From contig NZ_JBFBOG010000002.1 of NCBI RefSeq assembly GCF_040686855.1, positions 1,302,001 to 1,366,000 of the forward strand: 64,000 nt of DNA, written 5' to 3'. The notes below the pieces were generated by a model. That model did not search any database. It saw only the letters and a program-made list of their open reading frames with translations, and was not told where the DNA came from. The translations under genes were made by a program, and so were the position numbers. Every line of letters begins with the position of its first letter. Position 1 is the first letter of the stretch. Shown one piece after another: positions 41,051-49,366 of the stretch. Origin of the DNA: Leifsonia sp040686855 (GTDB taxonomy: Bacteria; Actinomycetota; Actinomycetes; Actinomycetales; Microbacteriaceae).

Positions 41051-41791
41051 ATGTCCGTGCAGCCCGTCCTGGCCGTCGTCGAGGCGACCCGCCTCCGCGC
41101 CCACGACCCGGCGTACCACGACTACGTGCAGCTCCTCGTCGGCAACGTCCTCGCCGAGGCGGGAGCGCAGGGCTGGAGCGTCGACCGCCTCGCGGCCGAC
41201 GCCGGTACGGAGGCGCTGCTCGCCGCAACCGCCCGGGCCGACGCGATCGTGATCGTCGGCGGGGAGGACATCCACCCCGGCTTCTACGGCGCCCAGACCG
41301 GCTACCCCAACGAGTCGCGGCACCTGCCCGTCGCGGATGCGGCCCAGCTGGCCCTCGCCCGCGCGGCGATCGAGCGCCGGACGCCGCTGCTCGGCATCTG
41401 CCGCGGCCTCCAGATCGTCAACGTCGCCCTGGGCGGCACCCTGGTTCAGGACCTGGGTGAGGAGTGCGGTCACGTCAACCGCGGCGTCCCGATCCCGCAG
41501 GTGCTGACCACCCACACCGTGGACGTCGCGCACGGCAGCCGCGTCGCCGATCTGCTGGGCGAGCCGACCGTCGAGGTCCGCAGCGCCCACCACCAGGCCG
41601 TGGACGCGCTCGGCGACGGCCTCGTGGTCACCGCCCGCTCGCACGACGGCCACGTCGAGGCGGTCGAGCACCGCGACGCGCCGGTGCTCGCTGTGCAGTG
41701 GCATCCCGAGGACGTCCACGCCCCCGAGGGCCAGCTCGCCGCCCTGCTCGCCGGCCTCCGCACCCCGGCCCTCGCGGCCGCGCTCATCTGA
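41051..41791 (+). CDS. Class I glutamine amidotransferase-like hydrolase (gamma-glutamyl-GABA hydrolase/PuuD family)
   Basis: A 246-aa peptidase C26-type enzyme. The nucleophile cysteine is in LLGICRGLQIVNVALGG near residue 117. A His-Glu pair lies in VQWHPEDVHAPEG near 217, and DAIVIVGGEDIHPGFYG near 65 forms the oxyanion part. The family cleaves gamma-glutamyl amides such as gamma-glutamyl-GABA in putrescine breakdown; no other putrescine gene is nearby, so the pathway is uncertain. The ATG at 41051 has GAGGAGGAG upstream. It is divergent from the TPM gene. Confidence 0.88.
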   Translation: MSVQPVLAVVEATRLRAHDPAYHDYVQLLVGNVLAEAGAQGWSVDRLAADAGTEALLAATARADAIVIVGGEDIHPGFYGAQTGYPNESRHLPVADAAQLALARAAIERRTPLLGICRGLQIVNVALGGTLVQDLGEECGHVNRGVPIPQVLTTHTVDVAHGSRVADLLGEPTVEVRSAHHQAVDALGDGLVVTARSHDGHVEAVEHRDAPVLAVQWHPEDVHAPEGQLAALLAGLRTPALAAALI

Positions 41792-41804
41792 CCGGTCCGC
41801 CCCT

Positions 41805-41870
41805 CCATCGAGTCCGCAAAGACTGCACGCTCGGTCGGCGTGTCGCGTGCAATCTTTGCGGACTCGATGG
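41805..41870. repeat. Long hairpin with 26-bp arms between convergent genes
   Basis: The left arm (41805-41830) and right arm (41845-41870) are complementary at 25 of 26 positions around a 14-base loop; stem core GTCCGCAAAG/CTTTGCGGAC. It lies between the amidotransferase and pcm stops and would terminate both. Confidence 0.8.
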
Positions 41871-41886
41871 CGGGGAGGGGAGCGGG

Positions 41887-42504
41887 TCAGGCGGGCCAGC
41901 CGTGCTCGCCGACGAGGGGGACGAACGCGACGCCGCCGAGGTTGGTCTCGCGCACCGCGCCGTCGTCGTCGCGCTCGAAGAGCGCCAGGCGCTGGGCGCG
42001 GCCGGGGCGGCCCACCGGCATGACGATGCGGCCACCCGGAGCGAGCTGCTCCCACCACGCCGGCGGGACGGACGGACCGGTCGCCGCCGCCACGATCGCG
42101 TCGTAGGGCGCGCCCGCCGGCCAGCCGAGCGTCCCGTCCCCGGTCACCACGTCCACCCGGTAGCCCAGCGCTTCCAGCGTCGCCGCCGCACCGACCGCGA
42201 GGTCCGCGTGCCGCTCGATGCTGACCACGCGGTGGGCCAGCACCGCGGCGATCGCGGCCGCGTAGCCGGAGCCGGTGCCCACATCCAGCACCGCGTCCTC
42301 CGGGCCGATGCGCGCCGCCTCCAGCATCAGCGCGACGATGTACGGCTGCGAGATCGTCTGCCCGTCGCCGATCGGCATCGGATGGTCCTCGTACGCGTAC
42401 GGAGCGGCCGTCGCCTCCACGAACAGGTGGCGCGGGACGCGTCGCATCGCATCGAGGACCCGCTGATCCCCGATCCCGCGGCGGGCGAGCTGTTCCTCGA
42501 CCAT
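41887..42504 (-). CDS. pcm: Protein-L-isoaspartate O-methyltransferase
   Basis: A 205-aa SAM-dependent methyltransferase that starts repair of isoaspartyl damage in aged proteins. Signatures are RHLFV near residue 25, YEDHPMPIGDGQTISQPYIV near 37-57, the SAM motif VLDVGTGSGYAAA near 70, and the C-terminal VMPVGRPG. The ATG at 42504 is the only standard start in frame after an upstream stop. Family sequence (DYAAERAR) seems to extend a few codons further upstream, so a non-standard start cannot be excluded. It lies 40 bases after the sugar-kinase gene and may be the tail of that operon. Confidence 0.88.
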   Translation of the reverse strand: MVEEQLARRGIGDQRVLDAMRRVPRHLFVEATAAPYAYEDHPMPIGDGQTISQPYIVALMLEAARIGPEDAVLDVGTGSGYAAAIAAVLAHRVVSIERHADLAVGAAATLEALGYRVDVVTGDGTLGWPAGAPYDAIVAAATGPSVPPAWWEQLAPGGRIVMPVGRPGRAQRLALFERDDDGAVRETNLGGVAFVPLVGEHGWPA

Positions 42505-42544
42505 CCGCGCGCGTTCGGCGGCGTAGTCGTAGTCGATACGACTA

Positions 42545-43543
42545 GTGAACCACCGCGGCCGGCCGCTCCGTCAGGGTGCTTCTGGCGGTCTCGACCGCCT
42601 CGGCGGACGCGTCCGCCGACTCCAGCGCGAGGAGGGCCGCGCCCAGGATGGGCGCCGCCGTCACGAGCTCCGTCCTGGCCAGAGGCGCGCGCTCGGCGAG
42701 CAGCCGTTCCACCGTCCCGAGCAGGCGCTCGTCGCGGCTGCCGATGACGCCGCCGCCGAGCACCACGGGCACCGCGCGGTCGAGCAGGTCGAGGCGCCGC
42801 AGCGTGGTGACCGCCATCGTCGCGATCTCCTCCGCCTGCTCGTCGGTCAGCCCGGTGGCGATGGCGTCGCCCTCGCGCGCGCAGGCGAACACGACGGGGG
42901 ACAGGCGCGACAGCTCGCTGCTCGCCAGCCGCCCGAAGTGGATGGCCTCGATCACGTCCTGGACGCTCGCCAGGCCCAGGGCTGCGGGAACGGCCTCCGC
43001 CAGCACGGTCGGCTCCCCGCGTCCGTCGACCGCCCGCGCGGCGTACCAGAGGGCGCGCTCGCCGAGGTGCCAGCCGCCGCCCCAGTCGCCCGAGATCGTG
43101 CCGAGCGAGGCGTAGCGGACGACCGCGCCGTCGGAGCGGACGCCCACGCAGTTGATGCCGGTGCCGCAGACCACGGCCACCGCGTCCGGTTCGCCGGTGC
43201 CCGCGCGGAGCAGGGCGAACAGATCATTGTCGATCGTCGCGTCCGCCCACGGCGTGCCGGCGATCCGGTCACGGAAGTCCGCGATCTCCGCCGGCAGGTC
43301 GAGCCCGGAGAGGTACAGGTTCGCGGCGGCGAGCGGCCGGGGTCCGGTCCGGGCGAGCAGCTGCTCGATGAGGTCGCCGACCAGCGCGACGGCGCCGTCC
43401 ATCCCCAGCACGTGCGGGCTGGAGGTGCCGGCGCGCGCCTCGGCGAGCACCGTGCCGTCGAGCGACAGGGCGACGGCGTCGGTCTTCGAGCCGCCGCCGT
43501 CGACCGCGACGACGATGGGGCCAGCCGTCCCGTCGCCGCTCAT
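42545..43543 (-). CDS. BadF/BadG-type ATPase, N-acetylglucosamine kinase-like sugar kinase
   Basis: A 332-aa member of the ASKHA fold. The phosphate-1 motif VVAVDGGGSKTDAVAL is near residue 10. The second phosphate loop (VVCGTGINCVG) lies near 125, GTISGDWGGGWHLG near 145 and the adenosine motif VPVVLGGGVIGS near 265. Proteins of this group phosphorylate glucosamine, N-acetylglucosamine or related sugars. Its ATG overlaps the TGA of the GH4 gene (ATGA), so it works with that enzyme. The likely job is phosphorylating the imported glycoside or its released sugar. Confidence 0.85.
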
Positions 43544-44811
43544 CGCGCCCACGCCAGGTGGTCCCGGTTGTGCGCGATCAGCAGATCGGTGAGGCGTTCC
43601 GCCCGGTCGTACTGCCCGACGAGGGGATGGGCGAGCATCGCCCGCAGCACCCGGTCGCGACCGCCGTGCACGGCCGCCTCGAGCGCAAGGCGCTCGTAGC
43701 CGGCGACATGCGCGATCAGGCCCGCGTGGTCGGCGGGCAACGGCTCGACCGGCAGCGCGGTCACGCCGCGCGCGTCCACCGTCGCCGGCACCTCGATCAC
43801 GTGGTCGTCGGGCAGGAAGGGCAGCGTCCCCCCGTTGCGGAGGTTCACGACCTGGACGTCGCCGCGGTCGCCGGTGAGCGATGCGATGAGGTCGACCGCG
43901 GCCTCCGAGTAGAAGGCGCCGCCGCGCTGCCCCAGCTGCTCCGGCTTGGTGTCGACCGACGGGTCGCCGTAGAGCTCCAGCAGCTCGCGCTCGACGCGCT
44001 GCACGGCCTCGGCGCGGGTGGGGGAGTCGAGCTGTTCGCGCAGCACCTCGTCGTGGGCGTAGTAGTACCGGAGGTAGTAGCTGGGCACGTCGCCGAGCAG
44101 CCGCAGCAGCGATGCCGGGAGCTCGACCTCCTCGGCCAGCTGCTCGAGCCGCGCGTCGAGGAGGCCGGGCAGAGCATCCCGGGTGCCGGAGTCGTCGGTC
44201 ACCAGTACGGACCGCTCCCAGGTCAGGTGGTTGAGTCCGACGTGTCCGAGCTGCACCTGCGAGGGCGAGACGCCGAGCATCCCGGCGAACCGGCGCTGGA
44301 ACCCGATCGCGACGTTGCACAGCCCGACCGCGCGGTGGCCCTCCTGGAGCAGCGCGCGCGTGACGATGCCGACCGGGTTGGTGAAGTCGACGATCCACGC
44401 GTCCGGCTTCGCGTGCCGGCGCACCTCCTCGGCGACGCGCAGCACGACGGGGACCGTGCGCAGCGCCTTGGCGAAGCCGCCCGGGCCGGTGGTCTCCTGC
44501 CCGATGCAGCCGCACTCGTGGGGCCAGGTCTCGTCTCCGTGCCGCGCGGCCTGCCCGCCGACGCGGAGCTGGATGAGCACGACATCCGCGTCCGCCACGC
44601 CCGCGACCAGGTCGGAGGTCGGCACGATGCGCCCGGGGTGACCGGCGGCGCGGAACATCCGCTCGCTCATGCCGCCGACCAGCCGCAGCCGGTCGGGATC
44701 GGGGTCGACCAGCCACAGCTCCTCGACCGGGAGCACGGAGCGCAGCCGGGCGAACCCGTCGATGAGCTCGGGAGTGTAGGTGGAGCCGCCTCCGACGACG
44801 GTGAGTTTCAC
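43540..44811 (-). CDS. GH4 family 6-phospho-beta-glucosidase
   Basis: A 423-aa NAD+- and Mn2+-dependent glycosidase of family GH4, which cleaves by an oxidation-elimination mechanism. The NAD motif GGGSTYTPEL is near residue 8, and the Mn-binding Cys and His are in GLCNVAIGFQ near 170 and GLNHLTWER near 200. YYLRYYYAHDEV near 250 and FYSEAAVDLI near 320 follow. The residue pattern is that of the 6-phospho-beta-glucosidase branch rather than alpha-galactosidase. The GTG start at 44811 has AAGGGAT upstream. It lies 5 bases after the MalG-type permease gene. Confidence 0.9.
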   Translation of the reverse strand: MKLTVVGGGSTYTPELIDGFARLRSVLPVEELWLVDPDPDRLRLVGGMSERMFRAAGHPGRIVPTSDLVAGVADADVVLIQLRVGGQAARHGDETWPHECGCIGQETTGPGGFAKALRTVPVVLRVAEEVRRHAKPDAWIVDFTNPVGIVTRALLQEGHRAVGLCNVAIGFQRRFAGMLGVSPSQVQLGHVGLNHLTWERSVLVTDDSGTRDALPGLLDARLEQLAEEVELPASLLRLLGDVPSYYLRYYYAHDEVLREQLDSPTRAEAVQRVERELLELYGDPSVDTKPEQLGQRGGAFYSEAAVDLIASLTGDRGDVQVVNLRNGGTLPFLPDDHVIEVPATVDARGVTALPVEPLPADHAGLIAHVAGYERLALEAAVHGGRDRVLRAMLAHPLVGQYDRAERLTDLLIAHNRDHLAWAR

Positions 44812-44816
44812 GTGGC

Positions 44817-45725
44817 TTATCCCTTCACGCCGGTGAGTGTGATGCCCTCGACGAACACGCGTTGGGCGAAGAAGAAGATCAGGACGACGGGCACGGTGAC
44901 GAGCATCGTCATCGCCATGGTGAGTCCCCAGTCGGTGCCATGCACGCCCCGGAACGACGCGAGCCCGTAGGCGACGGGCCACGCGGCCGGGTTCTCGGAC
45001 GTGTACAGCAGGGGACCGTAGTAGTCGTTCCAGGAGGCGAAGAACAGGAAGATCGCTGTCGCCGCGATGCCGGGCTTCGCCATCGGGATGACCACCCGCC
45101 ACAGCACCCCGAACTCGCCGTTGCCGTCGATGCGTGCGGCGTCGGAGTACTCGCTCGGGATGGTCAGGAAGAACTGCCGCAGCAGGAAGATCGAGAAGGC
45201 GTCGCCGAGCAGGTTCGGCAGGATGAGCGGCCACAGCGTGCCGGTCAGGCCGAGCTGCGACCACATCACGTAGATCGGGATGGCCGTGACCTGCGGCGGC
45301 AGCAGCATCGCGATGATGATCACGGTGAACAGCACGCCCGATCCGCGGAAGCGGATCTTGGCGAGGGCGTAGGCCGCAGGGACGCTGGACACCAGCATGA
45401 ACACCGTCGCCAGCACCGCGTACAGCGCCGAGTTCGCGAACCACTGCGCCAGCGGGACGGTCGTGAACACCTTCACGTAGTTGTCCCAGTGGAACGGCTG
45501 CGGCCACAGCGATGCCGTGAGCGTCTGCTCGCTCGACATCAGCGAGGTCAGGAAGACGAAGACGACCGGCGCGATGAACAGCACCGCGAGCACGACCAGC
45601 ACCGTGTGCTCCGCGATCCAGCCCAGGACGCTCCGGGCGCGCATCGATCGCGGCGTGGGGATGCGGCGGCTCGCCGGCGGACGGCTGTTCGTCGTGGTGC
45701 CGGGGGAGAGGGTGGCGGAGGTCAT
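44817..45725 (-). CDS. Carbohydrate ABC transporter permease (MalG-type)
   Basis: A 302-aa permease with six membrane helices of the binding-protein-dependent sugar type. The EAA loop (SDAARIDGNGEFGVLWRVVIP, given as SDAARIDGNG and FGVLWRVVIP) near residue 200 contacts the ATPase. No ATP-binding subunit is encoded in this operon, so a shared MsiK-type ATPase is probably used, as in many actinobacteria. The ATG overlaps the TGA of the MalF-type gene (ATGA). Confidence 0.9.
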   Translation of the reverse strand: MTSATLSPGTTTNSRPPASRRIPTPRSMRARSVLGWIAEHTVLVVLAVLFIAPVVFVFLTSLMSSEQTLTASLWPQPFHWDNYVKVFTTVPLAQWFANSALYAVLATVFMLVSSVPAAYALAKIRFRGSGVLFTVIIIAMLLPPQVTAIPIYVMWSQLGLTGTLWPLILPNLLGDAFSIFLLRQFFLTIPSEYSDAARIDGNGEFGVLWRVVIPMAKPGIAATAIFLFFASWNDYYGPLLYTSENPAAWPVAYGLASFRGVHGTDWGLTMAMTMLVTVPVVLIFFFAQRVFVEGITLTGVKG

Positions 45726-46705
45726 TGCGCGCCTTCCGGGGTGAACGCCTTGAAGCGGCGGAGCAGCAGGACGAGGATGACGGCCGCGACCACGAACAGC
45801 AGCACCGCGAGCGCCGAGGCGTAGCCGAGCTGGTAGGTGCCGAAGCCGCGGACGTAGAGCCATTGCGTGTAGGTCAGCAGCGAGCCGTCGGGGTAGCCGA
45901 GGTTGGTCGAGATGCCCTGGCCAACGACTGCCTTGCCCGACGCAACCGACGACGCGACCGCCGCCTCCGTGAAGTACTGGATGGCCGCGATGACCCCGGT
46001 GACCGCCGCGAACAGCAGCACGGGTCCGATCGAGGGCAGGGTCACGTACCGCAGCTTCTGCAGGCCGCCCGCGCCGTCCAGCGACGCCGCCTCGTACTGC
46101 TCGCGCGGCACATCCAGCAGCGCGGCCAGGAAGATGATCATGACGTCGCCCATCACCCAGATGCCGAGCAGCACCAGCGACGGCTTCGACCACGCGGGGT
46201 CGTTGAACCACAGCGGGCCCTTGATCCCGAACCACGCGAGCACCTGGTTGACCGGACCGGTCCCCGGGTTGAACAGGAACACGAACGCCACCACGCTGGC
46301 CACCGGCGGCACGAGCGCCGGCAGGTAGAACACCGTCCGCCAGAACCCGGATGCGCGCCGCGCCCGGGCGAGAAGCCCCGCGATGAGCAGCGCGAACGCC
46401 GTCTTCACGGGCACCCAGATCACCACGAACCAGAGGGTGTTGAGGGTCGCCAGCCACACGTTCGGATCCTGCGTGAACAGGTACTCGTAGTTGCGCAGGC
46501 CGATCCACTCCGGGGCCGAAACCAGATCGAAGCGCGTGAACGAGTAGTACACGGACGCGATGAGCGGGTAGACGAAGAAGATCAGCAGGCCGAGCAGCGC
46601 CGGGGCGAGCAGGGCGAGGGTGACGAGGCTGCGGCGGCGCCGGGCGGCCGAGCGCCGTGCGGGGCGGGCGGCGACCCGCCCCGCACGATCGAGGGTGGCG
46701 GTCAT
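45722..46705 (-). CDS. Carbohydrate ABC transporter permease (MalF-type)
   Basis: A 327-aa sugar permease with a basic N-terminal tail and six to seven helices. The EAA-type loop has EQYEAASLDGAGGLQKLRYV near residue 205. It pairs with the MalG-type permease, to which it is coupled by an ATGA overlap. It starts 10 bases after the stop of the solute-binding protein gene. Confidence 0.9.
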   Translation of the reverse strand: MTATLDRAGRVAARPARRSAARRRRSLVTLALLAPALLGLLIFFVYPLIASVYYSFTRFDLVSAPEWIGLRNYEYLFTQDPNVWLATLNTLWFVVIWVPVKTAFALLIAGLLARARRASGFWRTVFYLPALVPPVASVVAFVFLFNPGTGPVNQVLAWFGIKGPLWFNDPAWSKPSLVLLGIWVMGDVMIIFLAALLDVPREQYEAASLDGAGGLQKLRYVTLPSIGPVLLFAAVTGVIAAIQYFTEAAVASSVASGKAVVGQGISTNLGYPDGSLLTYTQWLYVRGFGTYQLGYASALAVLLFVVAAVILVLLLRRFKAFTPEGAQ

Positions 46706-46715
46706 GAGGCTCGGC

Positions 46716-48047
46716 TCACGGTCCCGTGCTCAGCGAGAGCGCGTCGTCGATCTGCTTGTCGACCGCCTTCAGGCCCGCATCCAGATCGCCGCCCTGGCTC
46801 TGGTACTTGTTCCAGTAGTCCTCGAAGGTCTGCTGGTAGCCGGCGCCGAGCGGGCTCGGCGGCGTGGTCTGCACGTTCTTGTCCGCGGCGATGTCGAGGA
46901 ACGTCTTGAACTGCTCCGACACCTCCAGCTTCGGGCTGTTGAGCGCGTCCTTCGTGGTGGGCACGTTCTTCAGGCCGTTCGCGAGCTTCACGACCGCGTC
47001 CGTGTCGGTGCTCAGGTACTTCAGCAGCGCCCAGGCCAGCTCGGGCTGCTTCGAGCCCTTCGAGATGCCCATGATGTTGCCGGTGATGTAGCCGCCGCCG
47101 TAGAGGTCGGAGTGCTCGTCGGTCGTCGGGAAGGGCGCCGTGCCGTAGTTCAGCCCCTTGGCCTGATCGTCGATGAACGCCGTGCGGTACTCGCCGTCGA
47201 GGTTCATCGCGACCTGGCCGGTCTGGAACGCGTTGTCGGCCGAGAACTCCTGGCCGAGCCCCGAGGTGAACGCGTTGAGCTTGTCCCAGCCGATCTTGTC
47301 GACGAAGCCCTTCTGCCACGTCATCAGCTGCTTCCAGCCCTCGCTGGAGCCGACCGCGCTGGTGCCGTCCGGCTTCAGCCACTGGGCGTCCGCGGCCGGA
47401 CCGTAATGGGCGGCCGAGTTCTCGTACCAGCCCATCGTCGGATTGAAGCCGAGGGTCTTGATCGAGCCGTCCGGGTTGAGGGTGGTCAGCTTCTCGGCCA
47501 TCGTCTCCAGCTCGGTGAGCGTCTTCGGCGGCGCCGTGTAGCCGGCGGCCTGGAGCAGGTCCTTGTTGTAGTAGAGGCCGTACACGTCGGCGAGCATCGG
47601 CATCGCGCAGCGGGTGCCCTTGTACTCGGTGTACGACTTCACGGTGTCGGAGAACTGGCTCAGGTCGACGCCGTCGCGCTCGATCACCTTGTTGAGGCTG
47701 CGGAACGCGCCGTTCGAGCAGAAGTTGCCGACGATGTCGGTGGAGTACGAGAGGCCGACGTCGACCTTGCTGCCGGTGGCGATGGCCTTCTGCAGCTTCT
47801 CGTCGTCCTGGCCGGAGTGGACGTCGACCTTGATCTTCGGGTACTTCTTCTCGAAGTCGTCGACGACGGACTGGATGACCTTCGCCTCCCGGTCGGAGAA
47901 GAAGTGCCAGAACGAGACGGTGCCGCTCAGATCCTTCGGGGTGCTGTCGCTGAAGTTCGCGCCGCCGGAGCCTCCGGAGCAGCCGGAGAGGGCGAGCGCG
48001 GCGGCGGCGGTGATCGCGGCCGCGGCGACGAGATGACGGTGTTTCAC
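46716..48047 (-). CDS. Extracellular sugar-binding lipoprotein (ABC solute-binding protein, family 1)
   Basis: A 443-aa lipoprotein. The signal peptide ends in the lipobox LALSGC at about residue 24. The mature part has the periplasmic-binding fold with GTVSFWHFFSDREAK near 40 and VYGLYYNKDLLQAAGY near 165, typical of sugar-binding family 1. Trp-rich stretches in the centre fit sugar stacking. The GTG start at 48047 has GAGGGAG upstream. It captures the sugar for the two downstream permeases. A 15-bp tandem repeat lies in its upstream region. Confidence 0.92.
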   Translation of the reverse strand: MKHRHLVAAAAITAAAALALSGCSGGSGGANFSDSTPKDLSGTVSFWHFFSDREAKVIQSVVDDFEKKYPKIKVDVHSGQDDEKLQKAIATGSKVDVGLSYSTDIVGNFCSNGAFRSLNKVIERDGVDLSQFSDTVKSYTEYKGTRCAMPMLADVYGLYYNKDLLQAAGYTAPPKTLTELETMAEKLTTLNPDGSIKTLGFNPTMGWYENSAAHYGPAADAQWLKPDGTSAVGSSEGWKQLMTWQKGFVDKIGWDKLNAFTSGLGQEFSADNAFQTGQVAMNLDGEYRTAFIDDQAKGLNYGTAPFPTTDEHSDLYGGGYITGNIMGISKGSKQPELAWALLKYLSTDTDAVVKLANGLKNVPTTKDALNSPKLEVSEQFKTFLDIAADKNVQTTPPSPLGAGYQQTFEDYWNKYQSQGGDLDAGLKAVDKQIDDALSLSTGP

Positions 48048-48073
48048 GGGTGGGGCTCCCTCACTGTTGGTGG

Positions 48074-48118
48074 TGCCGAATGGTGCAGTGCCGGGTGGTG
48101 CGGTGCTGGATGGTGCGG
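48074..48118. repeat. Three tandem copies of a 15-bp unit upstream of the sugar-binding protein gene
   Basis: Copies at 48074-48088, 48089-48103 and 48104-48118 share the pattern TGCYGRRTGGTGCRG. They fill most of the 81-base gap between the ROK regulator stop and the sugar-binding protein start, and could set leader length or bind a protein. Confidence 0.75.
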
Positions 48119-48128
48119 TGCGCGGGCG

Positions 48129-49247
48129 CTACGGTGCGATCCGCGACACTTCGGCGAAGAGCGCGTCGCGCACGTCGCCGACGAGGTGTTCCCGGGCTCC
48201 GCGGAGCACGGGATGGGCGGCGACGCCGGTCGCGACGACGCTGCGATCGCCCCAGGCGGGGCGGAGCTCGGCGGTGACGAGCTCGGCGAGGCGCGGACCG
48301 CCGGCCAGGCCGGTCGCGCCGCCGAGCACGACGAGCTCGGGGTCGAGGAGGGCGAGCACGGGCACGACGCCGACGGCGACCCGGCGGGCGAGCTCGCGGA
48401 GGAACCCGTCCCGGTCCGACCCGTGGTGCGCGGCGAGCCGTGCGACCGCAGGGCCTCCGATGAGGTCCTGCAGGTCGCGGGCGTCCGGGTCCAGCTCGGC
48501 GGCGGAGCGGGGGATGGGCAGGTAGCCGATCTCGCCGGCGCCGCCCGACGCGCCGCGGTGGACGCTGCCGCCCTGGTCGACGGACAGGCCGAGGCCTTCG
48601 TCGAGCCAGAGCAGGGCGAACCCGCCGGTGTCACGGCCGGCGCCGTCTGTGCGTTCGGCGAGCGCCGCGAGGTTCACGTCGTTGTCGATGTGCACGGCGA
48701 TGCCGAGCGCGTCGGACAGCCGGCGCCGGATGCCCTGCTTGGGCCAGCCGGGCAGCGTCTCGATGTAGGTGAGCTCGTCGGTGCGCGGGTCGAGCGCGCC
48801 CTGCACGCCGATGCACACGGCGCCGACGCGCTGCGGGTCGGCGTCCGAGGCCGCGCAGGCGGCGTCGACCGCGAGGCGGATGTCCTCCTCCGGTGTGCGC
48901 GCGGCGAGCGGGGTGACGGCGATGGGCCGCTCTGCGCCGGCCGCGTCCACCACGGTCGAGCGGATCGCCTCCGCGTCGATGTCGATCGCGACGCCGAGCA
49001 TCCGGTCGGTGCGCACGGCGTAGCTGGCGGCGTTGGGTCCACGTCCGCCGGAGACCTCGCCGACCACGTGGATGAGACCCGCGGTCTCGAGGCGGGCGAC
49101 CATCTGGGCCGCGGTGGGCTTGGAGAGCCCGGAGAGCTCGCCGATACGGGAGCGGGTGAGGACGCCGTGCTCGAGCAGCAGCGACAGCGCGGTGCGGTCG
49201 TTGGTCTCGCGCAGCCACCCGGGGGTGCCGCGTACAGGTCCGGCCAT
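48129..49247 (-). CDS. ROK family transcriptional regulator
   Basis: A 372-aa regulator. The N-terminal winged helix (LTRSRIGELSGLSKPTAAQM, about residues 28-47) is fused to a ROK sugar-kinase-like domain (~80-370) with VAIDIDAEAI, VHIDNDVNLAALAE and WLDEGLGLSVDQGG. The zinc-binding CxCGxxGC motif of ROK kinases is absent, so it should bind sugar without phosphorylating it. The ATG at 49247 is preferred because GAAGGG lies 6 bases upstream; 49253 is the alternative. It heads the GH4 operon and probably represses it, with a candidate operator in its promoter. Confidence 0.9.
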   Translation of the reverse strand: MAGPVRGTPGWLRETNDRTALSLLLEHGVLTRSRIGELSGLSKPTAAQMVARLETAGLIHVVGEVSGGRGPNAASYAVRTDRMLGVAIDIDAEAIRSTVVDAAGAERPIAVTPLAARTPEEDIRLAVDAACAASDADPQRVGAVCIGVQGALDPRTDELTYIETLPGWPKQGIRRRLSDALGIAVHIDNDVNLAALAERTDGAGRDTGGFALLWLDEGLGLSVDQGGSVHRGASGGAGEIGYLPIPRSAAELDPDARDLQDLIGGPAVARLAAHHGSDRDGFLRELARRVAVGVVPVLALLDPELVVLGGATGLAGGPRLAELVTAELRPAWGDRSVVATGVAAHPVLRGAREHLVGDVRDALFAEVSRIAP

Positions 49248-49281
49248 CCTCATCCCTTCGTTGGAACGATCCTTGCCGGAG

Positions 49282-49311
49282 AATGTATCAGGAAAGTTTC
49301 TTTATAGTAAA
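49282..49311 (-). promoter_or_regulatory. Promoter of the ROK-ABC-GH4 operon
   Basis: On the minus strand TTTACT (plus 49306-49311) and TACATT (plus 49282-49287) are 18 bases apart, about 35 bases before the regulator start. The region is strikingly AT-rich. Confidence 0.55.
49290..49303. promoter_or_regulatory. Candidate ROK operator
   Basis: AGGAAAGTTTCTTT is a near-palindrome (AGGAAA-G-TTTCCT with one change) lying in the spacer between -35 and -10. It resembles the AGGAAA-TTTCCT type sites of actinobacterial ROK repressors as I recall them. Confidence 0.55.
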
Positions 49312-49366
49312 GCTCCTGTTTCTTGCTTCTGATGGTCAAAAGTGCTGCGAGGGGTTCGGTAGGCCG

